Positions 43,222 to 51,560 of a stretch of DNA of 64,000 nucleotides are shown in pieces. This DNA comes from an uncultured Clostridia bacterium (GTDB lineage Bacteria > Bacillota > Clostridia > TANB77 > CAG-508), in assembly GCA_934130935.1 (NCBI GenBank), contig CAKOYQ010000002.1:1-64000 (forward strand). Direction: 5' to 3'. Position numbers and translations under genes: made by a program. Every line of letters begins with the position of its first letter. Within the stretch, counting starts at the first letter, position 1. Under the pieces are notes generated by a model that was not told where the DNA came from, made no database searches, and was given only the letters and a program-made list of their open reading frames with translations.

Positions 43222-44550
43222 TTATGCTGTTTCTTTTTGTTCAACAGTCGTCATTCTTTCTCTTCTGTCCCTTTTAATTTTATTAGGATTTTCAATTATT
43301 TTAGGTCCAACATTATTTAGCACTGTATCTTTAGTAATAATGCATTTTTCTATTTTTTCATTTGATGGTATATCAAACATAATATCTCTCATAATATCTT
43401 CAATTATAGAACGCAAGCCTCTAGCTCCTGTCTTTCTTTCTATGGCTTTATCAACAATCGCTTCTAATGCTTCTTGTTCAAATACCAATTCTACATCATC
43501 CATTTGTAGCAATTTTTTATATTGTTTTACTAAAGCATTTTTAGGTTCTGTAGTTATTTTTATTAATGCTTCTTTGTCTAGTTCTTTCAAAGATGCAATT
43601 ATTGGTAATCTTCCTATAAATTCAGGTATCATACCAAATTTTAATAAATCTTGCGGTAAAATTTGTTCAAATACTTTATATCTATCAATATCTTTTTTGC
43701 TTTGGATTTCTGCTCCAAATCCCATTGATTTTTTACCCATTCTATCTTTAATTATATTTTCTAGTCCTTCAAAAGCACCACCACATATAAATAATATATT
43801 TGATGTATCTATTTGCAACAATTCCTGTTGTGGATGTTTTCTCCCTCCTTGTGGTGGAACTGATGCTATTGTCCCTTCTACTATTTTTAGTAAAGCTTGT
43901 TGTACTCCTTCTCCACTTACATCTCTGGTTATTGACGGATTTTCTGATTTCCTTGTTATTTTATCTATTTCATCTATATATATTATTCCTTTTTCAGCTT
44001 TTTCTATATCCCCATCTGCTGCTTGGATTAATTTTAAAAGTATATTTTCAACATCTTCTCCAACATATCCAGCTTCTGTAAGTGTTGTAGCATCTGCTAT
44101 TGCAAATGGTACATTTAAAATTTTTGCTAATGTGCTTGCTAAAAGGGTTTTTCCACATCCTGTTGGTCCTAATAATAAAATATTACTTTTTTGTATTTCT
44201 ATATCATCATCATTTTGCTCATGTTTAGATTCCATTTCTTCTTCATTAGCAATTCTTTTATAATGATTATATACTGCTACTGATAATGTTTTTTTAGCTT
44301 CATCTTGACCTATTACATATTGATCAAGAATTTCTTTTATTTCTTTCGGACTTGGTATTTTTTCCAATCCAGCTAGTGTATATGTGTCATTGTCCTCTTC
44401 ATAATATTCGCTTTCAATTATTTCATTACACAACTCTATACATTCATTACATATATATACTCCTGGACCAGCAACTATTTTTCTAACACTGTCTTGTGTT
44501 TTACCACAAAATGAACATTTTACACCTTTTGGTGTATCGTTTTTTGCCAT
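43222..44550 (-). CDS. clpX: ATP-dependent Clp protease ATP-binding subunit ClpX
   Basis: AAA+ unfoldase that feeds substrates to ClpP. N-terminal zinc-binding domain (CSFCGKTQDSVRKIVAGPG, ICNECIELC); Walker A LLGPTGCGKTLLA; pore-1 loop GYVGEDVE; Walker B GIIYIDEIDKI; sensor-2 end GARGLRSIIEDIM. 442 residues, normal. Downstream of clpP with a 29-base gap. Confidence 0.98.
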   Translation of the reverse strand: MAKNDTPKGVKCSFCGKTQDSVRKIVAGPGVYICNECIELCNEIIESEYYEEDNDTYTLAGLEKIPSPKEIKEILDQYVIGQDEAKKTLSVAVYNHYKRIANEEEMESKHEQNDDDIEIQKSNILLLGPTGCGKTLLASTLAKILNVPFAIADATTLTEAGYVGEDVENILLKLIQAADGDIEKAEKGIIYIDEIDKITRKSENPSITRDVSGEGVQQALLKIVEGTIASVPPQGGRKHPQQELLQIDTSNILFICGGAFEGLENIIKDRMGKKSMGFGAEIQSKKDIDRYKVFEQILPQDLLKFGMIPEFIGRLPIIASLKELDKEALIKITTEPKNALVKQYKKLLQMDDVELVFEQEALEAIVDKAIERKTGARGLRSIIEDIMRDIMFDIPSNEKIEKCIITKDTVLNNVGPKIIENPNKIKRDRRERMTTVEQKETA

Positions 44551-44579
44551 ATGCTTTTCTCCTTTTTTAATTTAACTTA

Positions 44580-45191
44580 CTAGATTCTTTTATCCATAAT
44601 TCCATCAATCAATCCATATTCTAATGCTTCTTGTGCTGTCATATAGTGATCTCTTTCTGTATCTCTTTCAATTGTTTCTATTGATTGCCCTGTTTTTTCA
44701 CTTAATAATTTATTTAGTTTTTCTCTTGTTCTTATCATGTGATCTGCATGAATTTTTATTTCTGTTGCTTGACCAGAAATTCCTCCACCTTGACCTCCTA
44801 TTAATGGTTGATGTATCAATATTTCTGAATTTGGTGTTGCAAACCTCTTACCTTTCTCGCCATTTGCTAGTAATACTGCTCCAAAACTTGCAGCTAATCC
44901 AACACATATTGTTGATACTGGACATTTAATATAATTCATTGTGTCTACAATACCCATTCCATCTGTTATTGATCCACCTGGTGAATTTATATATAAAAAT
45001 ATTTCTTTGTCTGGATCTTCTGATTCTAAAAATAATAATTGTGCAATTATCAAACTAGCTGATGTTGGATTTACATCCTCTCCTAAAAAAATTATTCTGT
45101 CTTTTAATAATCTTGAGAATATGTCATATGACCTTTCTCCTTTGCTTGTTTGCTCAATTACATATGGTACTAAACTAGCTTTTTCTAACAT
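44580..45191 (-). CDS. clpP: ATP-dependent Clp protease proteolytic subunit ClpP
   Basis: Serine protease forming the double-heptamer chamber used by ClpX. Catalytic Ser in GLAASFGAVLLANG, His in ILIHQPLIGGQGGG, Asp in TERDHYMTAQEALEYGL; N-terminal PYVIEQTSKGERSYDIFSRL is canonical. 203 residues, normal. Between tig and clpX, the conserved order. Confidence 0.98.
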   Translation of the reverse strand: MLEKASLVPYVIEQTSKGERSYDIFSRLLKDRIIFLGEDVNPTSASLIIAQLLFLESEDPDKEIFLYINSPGGSITDGMGIVDTMNYIKCPVSTICVGLAASFGAVLLANGEKGKRFATPNSEILIHQPLIGGQGGGISGQATEIKIHADHMIRTREKLNKLLSEKTGQSIETIERDTERDHYMTAQEALEYGLIDGIMDKRI

Positions 45192-45258
45192 ATTTCTTCC
45201 TCCTTTTTATTTTACCGATTAAATCGGATTTTTTCTATTTTTATTAAAATAATTAAAA

Positions 45259-45324
45259 GGGAAAATAGGAATCGACACTATTTTACCCATAAAGGGCAAA
45301 AAGAGAACCGACACCAATTTGCCC
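45259..45324. repeat. Dispersed palindromic repeat, tandem copies B1 and B2
   Basis: B1 (45259-45288) and B2 (45294-45324) are two direct copies of the unit: GGGAAAAT-GGAATCGACAC-TATTTTACCC and GGGCAAAAAGAGAACCGACACCAATTTGCCC by position. B2 carries the same GAACCGACACC core as copy A. Both have GGG-AAA/TTT-CCC ends. They lie between clpP and tig, immediately past the trigger-factor stop codon (45334-45332). Confidence 0.75.
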
Positions 45325-45331
45325 TTTTCAG

Positions 45332-46663
45332 CTATTTCTTACTACTCTTTTTTGTTTCTTTTTTTGTTTCCTTTTTATTTTCAATATGTTTTGCATTCTT
45401 TACTATAAATTCTAATGCTTTTTCTGACTTTATTCCTTCTTCTAAGTAGTTTTTTAAGTTTTCATTTTTACTTAGTTCTTCTACTTTTTTTCCATAGTTT
45501 TTAGCCATTTCTTCCATTTTTGCATTTACTTCTTCTTCACTTGCTTCTATTTTTTCTGCTTTTATTATAGCTTCTAGTACAAGTCTTGATTTTATTGCTT
45601 CTATAGCTTGTGGCTCATATTCTTTTCTCATTTCTTCTTCTGTTCTACCTACCATTTTTAGATATTGCTCTAAATTTAATCCTTGATATGATAGTCTTTG
45701 TTCAAAATCTCTTAACATATTATCAATTTCTAAATCTATCATTCCTGATGGAATATCTAATTTTGCTTCTGCACATATAGCTTTCATTGTTGCATCTTCT
45801 GTTTCATATTTTATTCTTTGTTCGTTATTTTTTTCTAATTTTTCTTTAATGCTCTTTTTTAATTCATCAAGTGTATCGAATTCACTTACATCTTTCGCAA
45901 ACTCATCATCTAGTTCTGGTAATTCCTTTTTCTTGATTTCATGCAACTTTACTTTAAATATAGCTTCTTTTCCAGCTAAATCTTTTGAAAAATATTCTTT
46001 TGGAAATGTTACTTTTATTTCTTTATCTTCATCAATGTTCATACCTACTAATTGGTCTTCAAACCCTGGAACAAATGCTCCACTTCCAATTTCTAATTCA
46101 TGGCTTTCTGCTTTTCCACCATCAAATGCCACTCCATCAACAAATCCCTCAAAATCTATTATTGCAGTATCTCCATTAGCTAATGGTCTATCATCTACTG
46201 TAATTAATCTTGAATTATGTTCTTGCATGTGTCCTAATTCATGTTCAATATCTCCTTCTTCAACTGTATATTCTACCTTTGGGATTTCTACTCCTTTATA
46301 TTTTCCAAGTTGTACTTCTGGCTTTGTTTGTACTACTGCTGTAAAAATCAAATCTTTTCCTTTTTCCATTTGAACAATATCTACTTCTGGTCTGCTTACA
46401 GCGTCTATTTTATTTTCTTTTAAAGCTTCTTCATATCCTTCAGTAGCAACATCATTAAATGCGTCTTCATAAAAAATTTGTGCCCCATAATATTTTTCTA
46501 CTATATTCATTGGTGCTTTTCCTTTTCTGAACCCTGGTATATTGAAATATTTCGCATTTTGGAAATATACTTTTTTCATAGCATTTTCAAATTTTTCCGC
46601 TTCTATTGTAATTTCTAATTTAACTTCATTTGCCTTTTCTGTTTTCTCTACTTTACAATTCAT
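45332..46663 (-). CDS. tig: Trigger factor
   Basis: Ribosome-bound chaperone and peptidyl-prolyl isomerase. N-terminal ribosome-binding signature FRKGKAPMNIVEKYYG; PPIase domain (about 150-245) with IDFEGFVDGVAFDGGKAESH and LEIGSGAFVPGFEDQLVGM; long helical C-terminal chaperone domain ending in a Lys-rich tail. 443 residues, normal. First gene of tig-clpP-clpX; a pair of palindromic repeats sits between it and clpP. Confidence 0.98.
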   Translation of the reverse strand: MNCKVEKTEKANEVKLEITIEAEKFENAMKKVYFQNAKYFNIPGFRKGKAPMNIVEKYYGAQIFYEDAFNDVATEGYEEALKENKIDAVSRPEVDIVQMEKGKDLIFTAVVQTKPEVQLGKYKGVEIPKVEYTVEEGDIEHELGHMQEHNSRLITVDDRPLANGDTAIIDFEGFVDGVAFDGGKAESHELEIGSGAFVPGFEDQLVGMNIDEDKEIKVTFPKEYFSKDLAGKEAIFKVKLHEIKKKELPELDDEFAKDVSEFDTLDELKKSIKEKLEKNNEQRIKYETEDATMKAICAEAKLDIPSGMIDLEIDNMLRDFEQRLSYQGLNLEQYLKMVGRTEEEMRKEYEPQAIEAIKSRLVLEAIIKAEKIEASEEEVNAKMEEMAKNYGKKVEELSKNENLKNYLEEGIKSEKALEFIVKNAKHIENKKETKKETKKSSKK

Positions 46664-46752
46664 TATAATCTTCCTTTCTTGTCGCTTTTAACTTTTATAT
46701 TATATCATAATTTTTCCATTTTGCAATACTTTTTTAAAAATACTTATTAGCT

Positions 46753-47652
46753 CTATTTAATTATGCTATAAAAATTTTCAAATTCGAATCCTCGTTCTCT
46801 AAAATATTGAATAATTGTTGGTAATGCCTCTGCTGTTGCAGTCTTATTTCCTGCATCATGCATTAGAACAACAACACTATTATGTTTTGGAACGGTTTTT
46901 TCGAGTTCTGCAATAAATTCTTCAATAGTTTTAGCACCAGCAGAATCTGATGTTAAAGCATTCCAATCAACATGCAAAATTCCATTTTGATCTAATATTT
47001 GAGCAGCACTTTGTTTTACTTTAGCGTATTTTCCTCCTATATATCCTCCTGGAAATCTGAACAAATGTGGCTCATATTCCTGAACTCCTATAGCATTTTT
47101 TATTAAAATTATACTTTTGTTATATTCATCTAATACACTTTGTGGTGAAGCATATATTTGTGAATACACGTGAGAATAACCGTGACTAGCTAAATAGTGT
47201 CCTTCTTCATATTCTCTTTTTACAATGTCTGGGCTTAATTCTACTCTACTTCCCAGTAAGAAAAATGTTGCCTTGATATTCTCTCGTTTTAATGTATCTA
47301 AAATTACAGGTGTTACTGTTTGTGATGGCCCATCATCAAAAGTTAAAAATACTCTTTTATTTTCTGAGTGATATATATTTGCTAAATTATTTTTTGCTTC
47401 TTCAGTTAACTGCGGTAATTTGGCCATTTTATTTGCCTCTTCTTCTGCTTTTTGCTTCTCTGTATTCGCTTGTTTATCTCCTTTAACATGCTCTATTTGG
47501 TCCTCATAAGAAACATAAAACTCTTGAATCTTTTTATTTCTATTTATTTCCCTAATTACAATCATAAACATAATTAAAAGTACTAATAAAAAAGCTATTA
47601 TTATTGAGTTTCTTTTATTTATATATTTTCTTCTTATAGATATCAAATCCAT
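46753..47652 (-). CDS. Membrane-anchored polysaccharide deacetylase (NodB domain)
   Basis: Removes acetyl groups from peptidoglycan or a related polymer at the cell surface. N-terminal membrane segment (residues 17-33), short Glu/Lys-rich linker, then the NodB fold: metal motif FLTFDDGPSQTV, HGYSH with SHGYSHVYSQ, and FRFPGGYIGG. The C-terminal HDAGNKTATAEALPTII is the conserved last motif. 299 residues, comparable to PdaA/PdaB-type enzymes. Behind metG on the same strand. Confidence 0.94.
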   Translation of the reverse strand: MDLISIRRKYINKRNSIIIAFLLVLLIMFMIVIREINRNKKIQEFYVSYEDQIEHVKGDKQANTEKQKAEEEANKMAKLPQLTEEAKNNLANIYHSENKRVFLTFDDGPSQTVTPVILDTLKRENIKATFFLLGSRVELSPDIVKREYEEGHYLASHGYSHVYSQIYASPQSVLDEYNKSIILIKNAIGVQEYEPHLFRFPGGYIGGKYAKVKQSAAQILDQNGILHVDWNALTSDSAGAKTIEEFIAELEKTVPKHNSVVVLMHDAGNKTATAEALPTIIQYFRERGFEFENFYSIIK

Positions 47653-47674
47653 TTTTTCACCTTTTATTTATATT

Positions 47675-49231
47675 CTAGTTTCTTAAATATTCTAACTCTT
47701 CTTCCATATTTTTTCTCATGAATAGTGGTTTTCCTTTTTCAATTACTTTAATACTTTTTAATTGATTATATTTATCTAAACTTTTCCATGTTTGTAATTC
47801 TGATGGTATTCCTATTTGATTTAATAAATCTTTTGCTGTTTCCTCCATAAATGGCAATAACACTATTCCTATTTTTCTGATATTTTCAATTAAATGATAC
47901 ATACTTGATGATAATTTTTCTGTTTCTTCATTTTTAGAAAGTTCCCATGGGCGAGTTTCATCTATATATTTATTTGTCCTTGCAATAATTGCCCATAGTT
48001 CTTGCAATGCATTTGCCATTTCATATTTTTCTATTAATTCTTCAACTTTTGCAGTTTGTTTATTTGTAAAGTCTTCAAATTCTTTATCTACGTCATTTGG
48101 TGTCCCGTTATATTCAGGCACATTTCCATTAAAATATTTGTTAATCATTGAAACTGTTCTATTTACAAGATTTCCTAAATCATTGCATAAGTCAAAATTA
48201 TATCTTTCAACAAAGCTTTCTGGTGTATACAATCCATCTTGTGATATCGGCATCTCTCTTAATAAAAAATATCTTGTTGCATCAAGTCCATATCTACTTA
48301 TTAATTTTTCTGGATATACAACATTTCCCTTAGATTTTGACATTTTACCATCTTTCATCATTATCCAATTATGAACTAATATCTTTTTAGGTAATGGCAA
48401 GTCTAGTGCCATTAAGAATATTGGCCAATATATTAGGTGAAATCTTGCTATGTCTTTTCCAATTATTTGTAAATCAGCTGGCCAGTACTTTTTAAATAAA
48501 CTATCATCTTCTTGCATATACCCTAATGCTGTTAAATAATTGGTTAATGCATCTAACCATACATATATCACATGTTTAGGATCACTTTTAACTTTTATTC
48601 CCCAATCAAATGATGTTCTTGTTACACATAAATCTTCAAGTCCTGGTTTTATAAAATTATTTATCATCTCTGTTTTTCTATATTCAGGTTGAATGAAATC
48701 TGGATGTTCATTATAATATTTTAATAGCTTGTCCGCATATTTTTTCATATTAAAGAAATATGCTTCCTCTTTCATTAATTTTACTTCTCTTCCGCAATCT
48801 GGACATTTTCCATCAACTAACTGTGTTTCTGTAAAATATGTTTCACATGGCATACAATACCATCCCTCATATTCCCCTTTATAAATGTCTCCTTTTTTCA
48901 AGAAAAATTCAAATATATCTTGAACTGCATTTTCATGTCTTTGTTCAGTTGTTCTTATAAAATAATCATATTTTATATTCATTAATTTCCATAGGTCTTT
49001 TGCCATTTGTGCCATCTCATCTACATGCTCTTGTGGTGTTTTTTTTCTTTCTTTTGCAACTGTTTCTATTTTTTGTCCATGTTCATCTGTTCCTGTAAGC
49101 ATGTAGACGTCATATCCTTTTAATTGCTTATATCTTTTTACTGTGTCAGCTAATGTTGTTGTATATGCTGTTCCTATATGAAATTTTCCACTTAGGTAAT
49201 ATATTGGTGTTGTTATATAAAACTTTTCCAT
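47675..49231 (-). CDS. metG: Methionyl-tRNA synthetase
   Basis: Charges tRNA-Met. Class Ia motifs: HIGT variant of HIGH in YYLSGKFHIGTAYTTTLADT, and DGKMSKSKGNVVYPE for KMSKS. Zinc-binding C-X2-C pairs CMPCETYF and CPDC lie in the connective domain. The anticodon-binding domain follows from about residue 380. At 518 residues it lacks the C-terminal tRNA-binding (EMAP-like) domain found in some synthetases, as in many short forms. Strong AAGGAGGA ribosome-binding site. Confidence 0.97.
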   Translation of the reverse strand: MEKFYITTPIYYLSGKFHIGTAYTTTLADTVKRYKQLKGYDVYMLTGTDEHGQKIETVAKERKKTPQEHVDEMAQMAKDLWKLMNIKYDYFIRTTEQRHENAVQDIFEFFLKKGDIYKGEYEGWYCMPCETYFTETQLVDGKCPDCGREVKLMKEEAYFFNMKKYADKLLKYYNEHPDFIQPEYRKTEMINNFIKPGLEDLCVTRTSFDWGIKVKSDPKHVIYVWLDALTNYLTALGYMQEDDSLFKKYWPADLQIIGKDIARFHLIYWPIFLMALDLPLPKKILVHNWIMMKDGKMSKSKGNVVYPEKLISRYGLDATRYFLLREMPISQDGLYTPESFVERYNFDLCNDLGNLVNRTVSMINKYFNGNVPEYNGTPNDVDKEFEDFTNKQTAKVEELIEKYEMANALQELWAIIARTNKYIDETRPWELSKNEETEKLSSSMYHLIENIRKIGIVLLPFMEETAKDLLNQIGIPSELQTWKSLDKYNQLKSIKVIEKGKPLFMRKNMEEELEYLRN

Positions 49232-49249
49232 ACTTTCGTCCTCCTTATT

Positions 49250-50104
49250 TTACAATATTATATCCCTTTTAAGCAAGCTATTTTTAATAGTTCCTATTCC
49301 TATAAATTGGCTGTCACTATAAATTTTGTAAACTCCATCTTCTAATTTCCATGTTAATTGAACTCCATTCAAAAATAACTGTAACCTTTTATTATCTAAT
49401 TCGATACTTTTGCTCTTATCAAAATATTCTTCAATAGTAATAAAATTATTATGTATGTTTTTTTCAAGTTCTTCTATTCTTATTGAATCTTCTATTTTAA
49501 ATTCTCCAACTTTGATTCTATTTAATTCTTTCATATAACCTATTGTATGAAGCCTTTCGGCTATGTTTTCACACAATGTTCTTATATAAGTTCCTTTAGA
49601 ACAATATACTCTAAATTCTATTGTTTTGTTTTGCAAATCAGTCCTTATAAGTTCTATATTATATATTTCTATTGTTCTTGGTTGTATTTCTACATGCTCT
49701 CCTCTTCTTGCATATTCATAAAGTTTTTTTCCATTTACTTTTATTGCTGAATACATTGGTGGAACCTGATTCTGCTTTCCAATCAAAGATTTAAACACTT
49801 TGTCTATATTTATTTGTTGTAAACTTTCTTCAGATACTTCTCCAGTTTCAAGAATATTACCTTCTCCATCTGCTGTATCTGTCTTCGTTCCAAGTTGTAA
49901 TATTGCTTCATATGTTTTATCATGATTTATTATGTATTTGGAAATTTGTGTTCCTTTCCCTACAAGTAAAGGTAATACTCCTGTTGCATTAGGATCTAAA
50001 GTGCCAGTATGTCCAACTTTTTCATTCAAAATTCTCTTTGCCCTTTTTACTATATCGTGTGATGTACAACCTTTAGATTTATTTATAACTATTATTCCAT
50101 TCAT
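49250..50104 (-). CDS. truB: tRNA pseudouridine(55) synthase TruB
   Basis: Makes pseudouridine 55 in the T-loop of all elongator tRNAs. Catalytic Asp in GHTGTLDPNATGVLPLLVGK; later YSAIKVNGKKLYEYARRG and CSKGTYIRTLCENIAERL, with a PUA-like C-terminus. 284 residues. Its ATG lies 26 bases inside the end of nrnA, so translation is coupled. Confidence 0.96.
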   Translation of the reverse strand: MNGIIVINKSKGCTSHDIVKRAKRILNEKVGHTGTLDPNATGVLPLLVGKGTQISKYIINHDKTYEAILQLGTKTDTADGEGNILETGEVSEESLQQINIDKVFKSLIGKQNQVPPMYSAIKVNGKKLYEYARRGEHVEIQPRTIEIYNIELIRTDLQNKTIEFRVYCSKGTYIRTLCENIAERLHTIGYMKELNRIKVGEFKIEDSIRIEELEKNIHNNFITIEEYFDKSKSIELDNKRLQLFLNGVQLTWKLEDGVYKIYSDSQFIGIGTIKNSLLKRDIIL

Positions 50105-51062
50105 ATTCTTCTAATCCCTGTTTTATCGCTTTTATAGCCTTACTTTTTGCTTGTTTAATATTTCCACTTATAAAGCATCCTGCTGCTCCTCTGTGTCCTC
50201 CACCTCCAAGCAACATGCATATGTCAGATACATTTACTGTTTCATGTGAACGCAAAGAACCTTTAAATCCATTTACTCCTTCTTTTTCTTTTAGAAGTAC
50301 TGCAACTTCAACACCCTCTATATCTCTCATCATTTCGGCTAGTCCATCATCATCTCCTACTTCTGCTTTTGCTCTTTTATAGTCATCTAATGTCAAATAA
50401 GCCATAGCTATTTTTCCATCTTCTAAAAATTCTAATCTATTGTAAACAACTTTTTCTAATTCACAATGTGCTTTACTTTTATTTCTTACTGCTATTTTAC
50501 AAATCTCTTTTAATTTTGCTCCTTTTCTTATTAACTCTGCTGCAAATTCAAATGTTTCTGGTACTACTCCACCCCATTGAAATCCACCTGTATCAGTTAC
50601 CATTCCAGTTAATATACAAGTTGCAATTTCTTTTGTTATAGGTATTTCGTAGTATTCAAAAATTGCAATTAAAATTTGAGAACATGCTGGTGCAACTGGA
50701 TCTACATAATTTAAATCTGCAAACATTGCATTTACTGAATGATGATCTATTTGTATTGTCTTTTTAGCTGGTTCAAAATATTCCTTTGAACCAACTAATC
50801 TTTTTAGATCTGTACAATCCACTGATATAGCCAACTCATAAGGTTCTTTCTTTCCTTCTGTTACTATTCTTTCTATTCCTGGTAGAAACTTCAGATTTTT
50901 TGGATATTCTGGTATTACAACATCTGCTCTTTTTCCTAGTTGATCTAATGCATGCATCATTGCTAGTGAACTTGCTACAGCATCTCCATCTGGTGATTCA
51001 TGTGTTAATATAACTATGGTTTGTGCTTTTTTTATCTCTTCTATTATATTATCTAATGTCAT
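50079..51062 (-). CDS. nrnA: DHH-family oligoribonuclease / pAp phosphatase NrnA
   Basis: Degrades nanoRNA and dephosphorylates pAp. DHH domain: THESPDGDAVASSLAM, SVDCTDLKR, QIDHHSVN; DHHA1 domain: GFKGSLRSHETVNVSDICML and GGGGHRGAAGCFI. 327 residues. Sits between rbfA and truB, the conserved Firmicute place. GGGAGG ribosome-binding site. Confidence 0.95.
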   Translation of the reverse strand: MTLDNIIEEIKKAQTIVILTHESPDGDAVASSLAMMHALDQLGKRADVVIPEYPKNLKFLPGIERIVTEGKKEPYELAISVDCTDLKRLVGSKEYFEPAKKTIQIDHHSVNAMFADLNYVDPVAPACSQILIAIFEYYEIPITKEIATCILTGMVTDTGGFQWGGVVPETFEFAAELIRKGAKLKEICKIAVRNKSKAHCELEKVVYNRLEFLEDGKIAMAYLTLDDYKRAKAEVGDDDGLAEMMRDIEGVEVAVLLKEKEGVNGFKGSLRSHETVNVSDICMLLGGGGHRGAAGCFISGNIKQAKSKAIKAIKQGLEEYEWNNSYK

Positions 51063-51105
51063 TTTTTCCTCCCTTATATTCGTACAATATTCTCTAATCT
51101 TTTAT

Positions 51106-51456
51106 TTATTTTCTATTTAGTTCATTTATAATATTTTCAATCTTTGCACCATATTCTAGTGATTTATCTAATTCAAATACCAATTCTGGTGTATTTCTTA
51201 AATTTATTCTTTTTGCTAATTCTGATCGTAAGTATCCAGATGATTTCTTTAAACCTGCTAAAGTATCTTGCACATTTTTAGAATTCAAAATACTTACTGA
51301 TACTTTTGCATATTTCAAATCTGGTGTCACTTTTACTCTAGTCACACTAATCATTCCTGTTACACTAGGCTCTTTTAACTCGTAACTAATTATTTGACTA
51401 AGTTCTTTTCTATATTCTTCGTCAATTCTTCCTTGGCGATTATTATTCTTTGGCAT
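51106..51456 (-). CDS. rbfA: 30S ribosome-binding factor RbfA
   Basis: Late 30S maturation factor. KH-like fold with RGRIDEEYRKELSQIISYEL, VTRVKVTPDLKYAKVSVSIL and RTPELVFELDKSLEYGAKIE-type core (here RNTPELVF). Start at 51456 (MPKNNNRQG) follows AAGGAGG; nine extra in-frame codons upstream are not needed. 116 residues, normal. A 30-bp perfect inverted repeat separates it from infB. Confidence 0.94.
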   Translation of the reverse strand: MPKNNNRQGRIDEEYRKELSQIISYELKEPSVTGMISVTRVKVTPDLKYAKVSVSILNSKNVQDTLAGLKKSSGYLRSELAKRINLRNTPELVFELDKSLEYGAKIENIINELNRK

Positions 51457-51477
51457 TTTTTCCTCCTTACTAAAAAA

Positions 51478-51553
51478 GGGCAAAATGGGGTCGGTTCTAT
51501 TTTTGCCCTCTCTTTAAGTCTAAGGCAAAAATAGAACCGACCCCATTTTGCCC
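51478..51553. repeat. Dispersed palindromic repeat, inverted pair C1/C2 between infB and rbfA
   Basis: C1 (51478-51508) and C2 (51524-51553) are exact reverse complements over 30 bases, separated by about 15 bases. Each unit is itself palindromic at its ends (GGGCAAAA...TTTTGCCC) with the core GGGGTCGGTTC / GAACCGACCCC. RNA from this site would form a 30-bp perfect hairpin. It lies 7 bases after the infB stop and just before the rbfA ribosome-binding site, in the middle of the translation operon. Confidence 0.85.
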
Positions 51554-51560
51554 TGCTGTG

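Noticed and set aside
43109..44263. A 384-codon plus-strand open frame
   Set aside because: It is antisense to clpX and arises from its codon use; no independent ribosome-binding site or family similarity.
45849..46373. A 174-codon plus-strand open frame
   Set aside because: Antisense to trigger factor; residue composition is a mirror of the real gene.
51478..51553. Considered as a CRISPR repeat pair
   Set aside because: Only two units, in inverted orientation, with no spacer series and no cas genes; fits a BIME-like element better.
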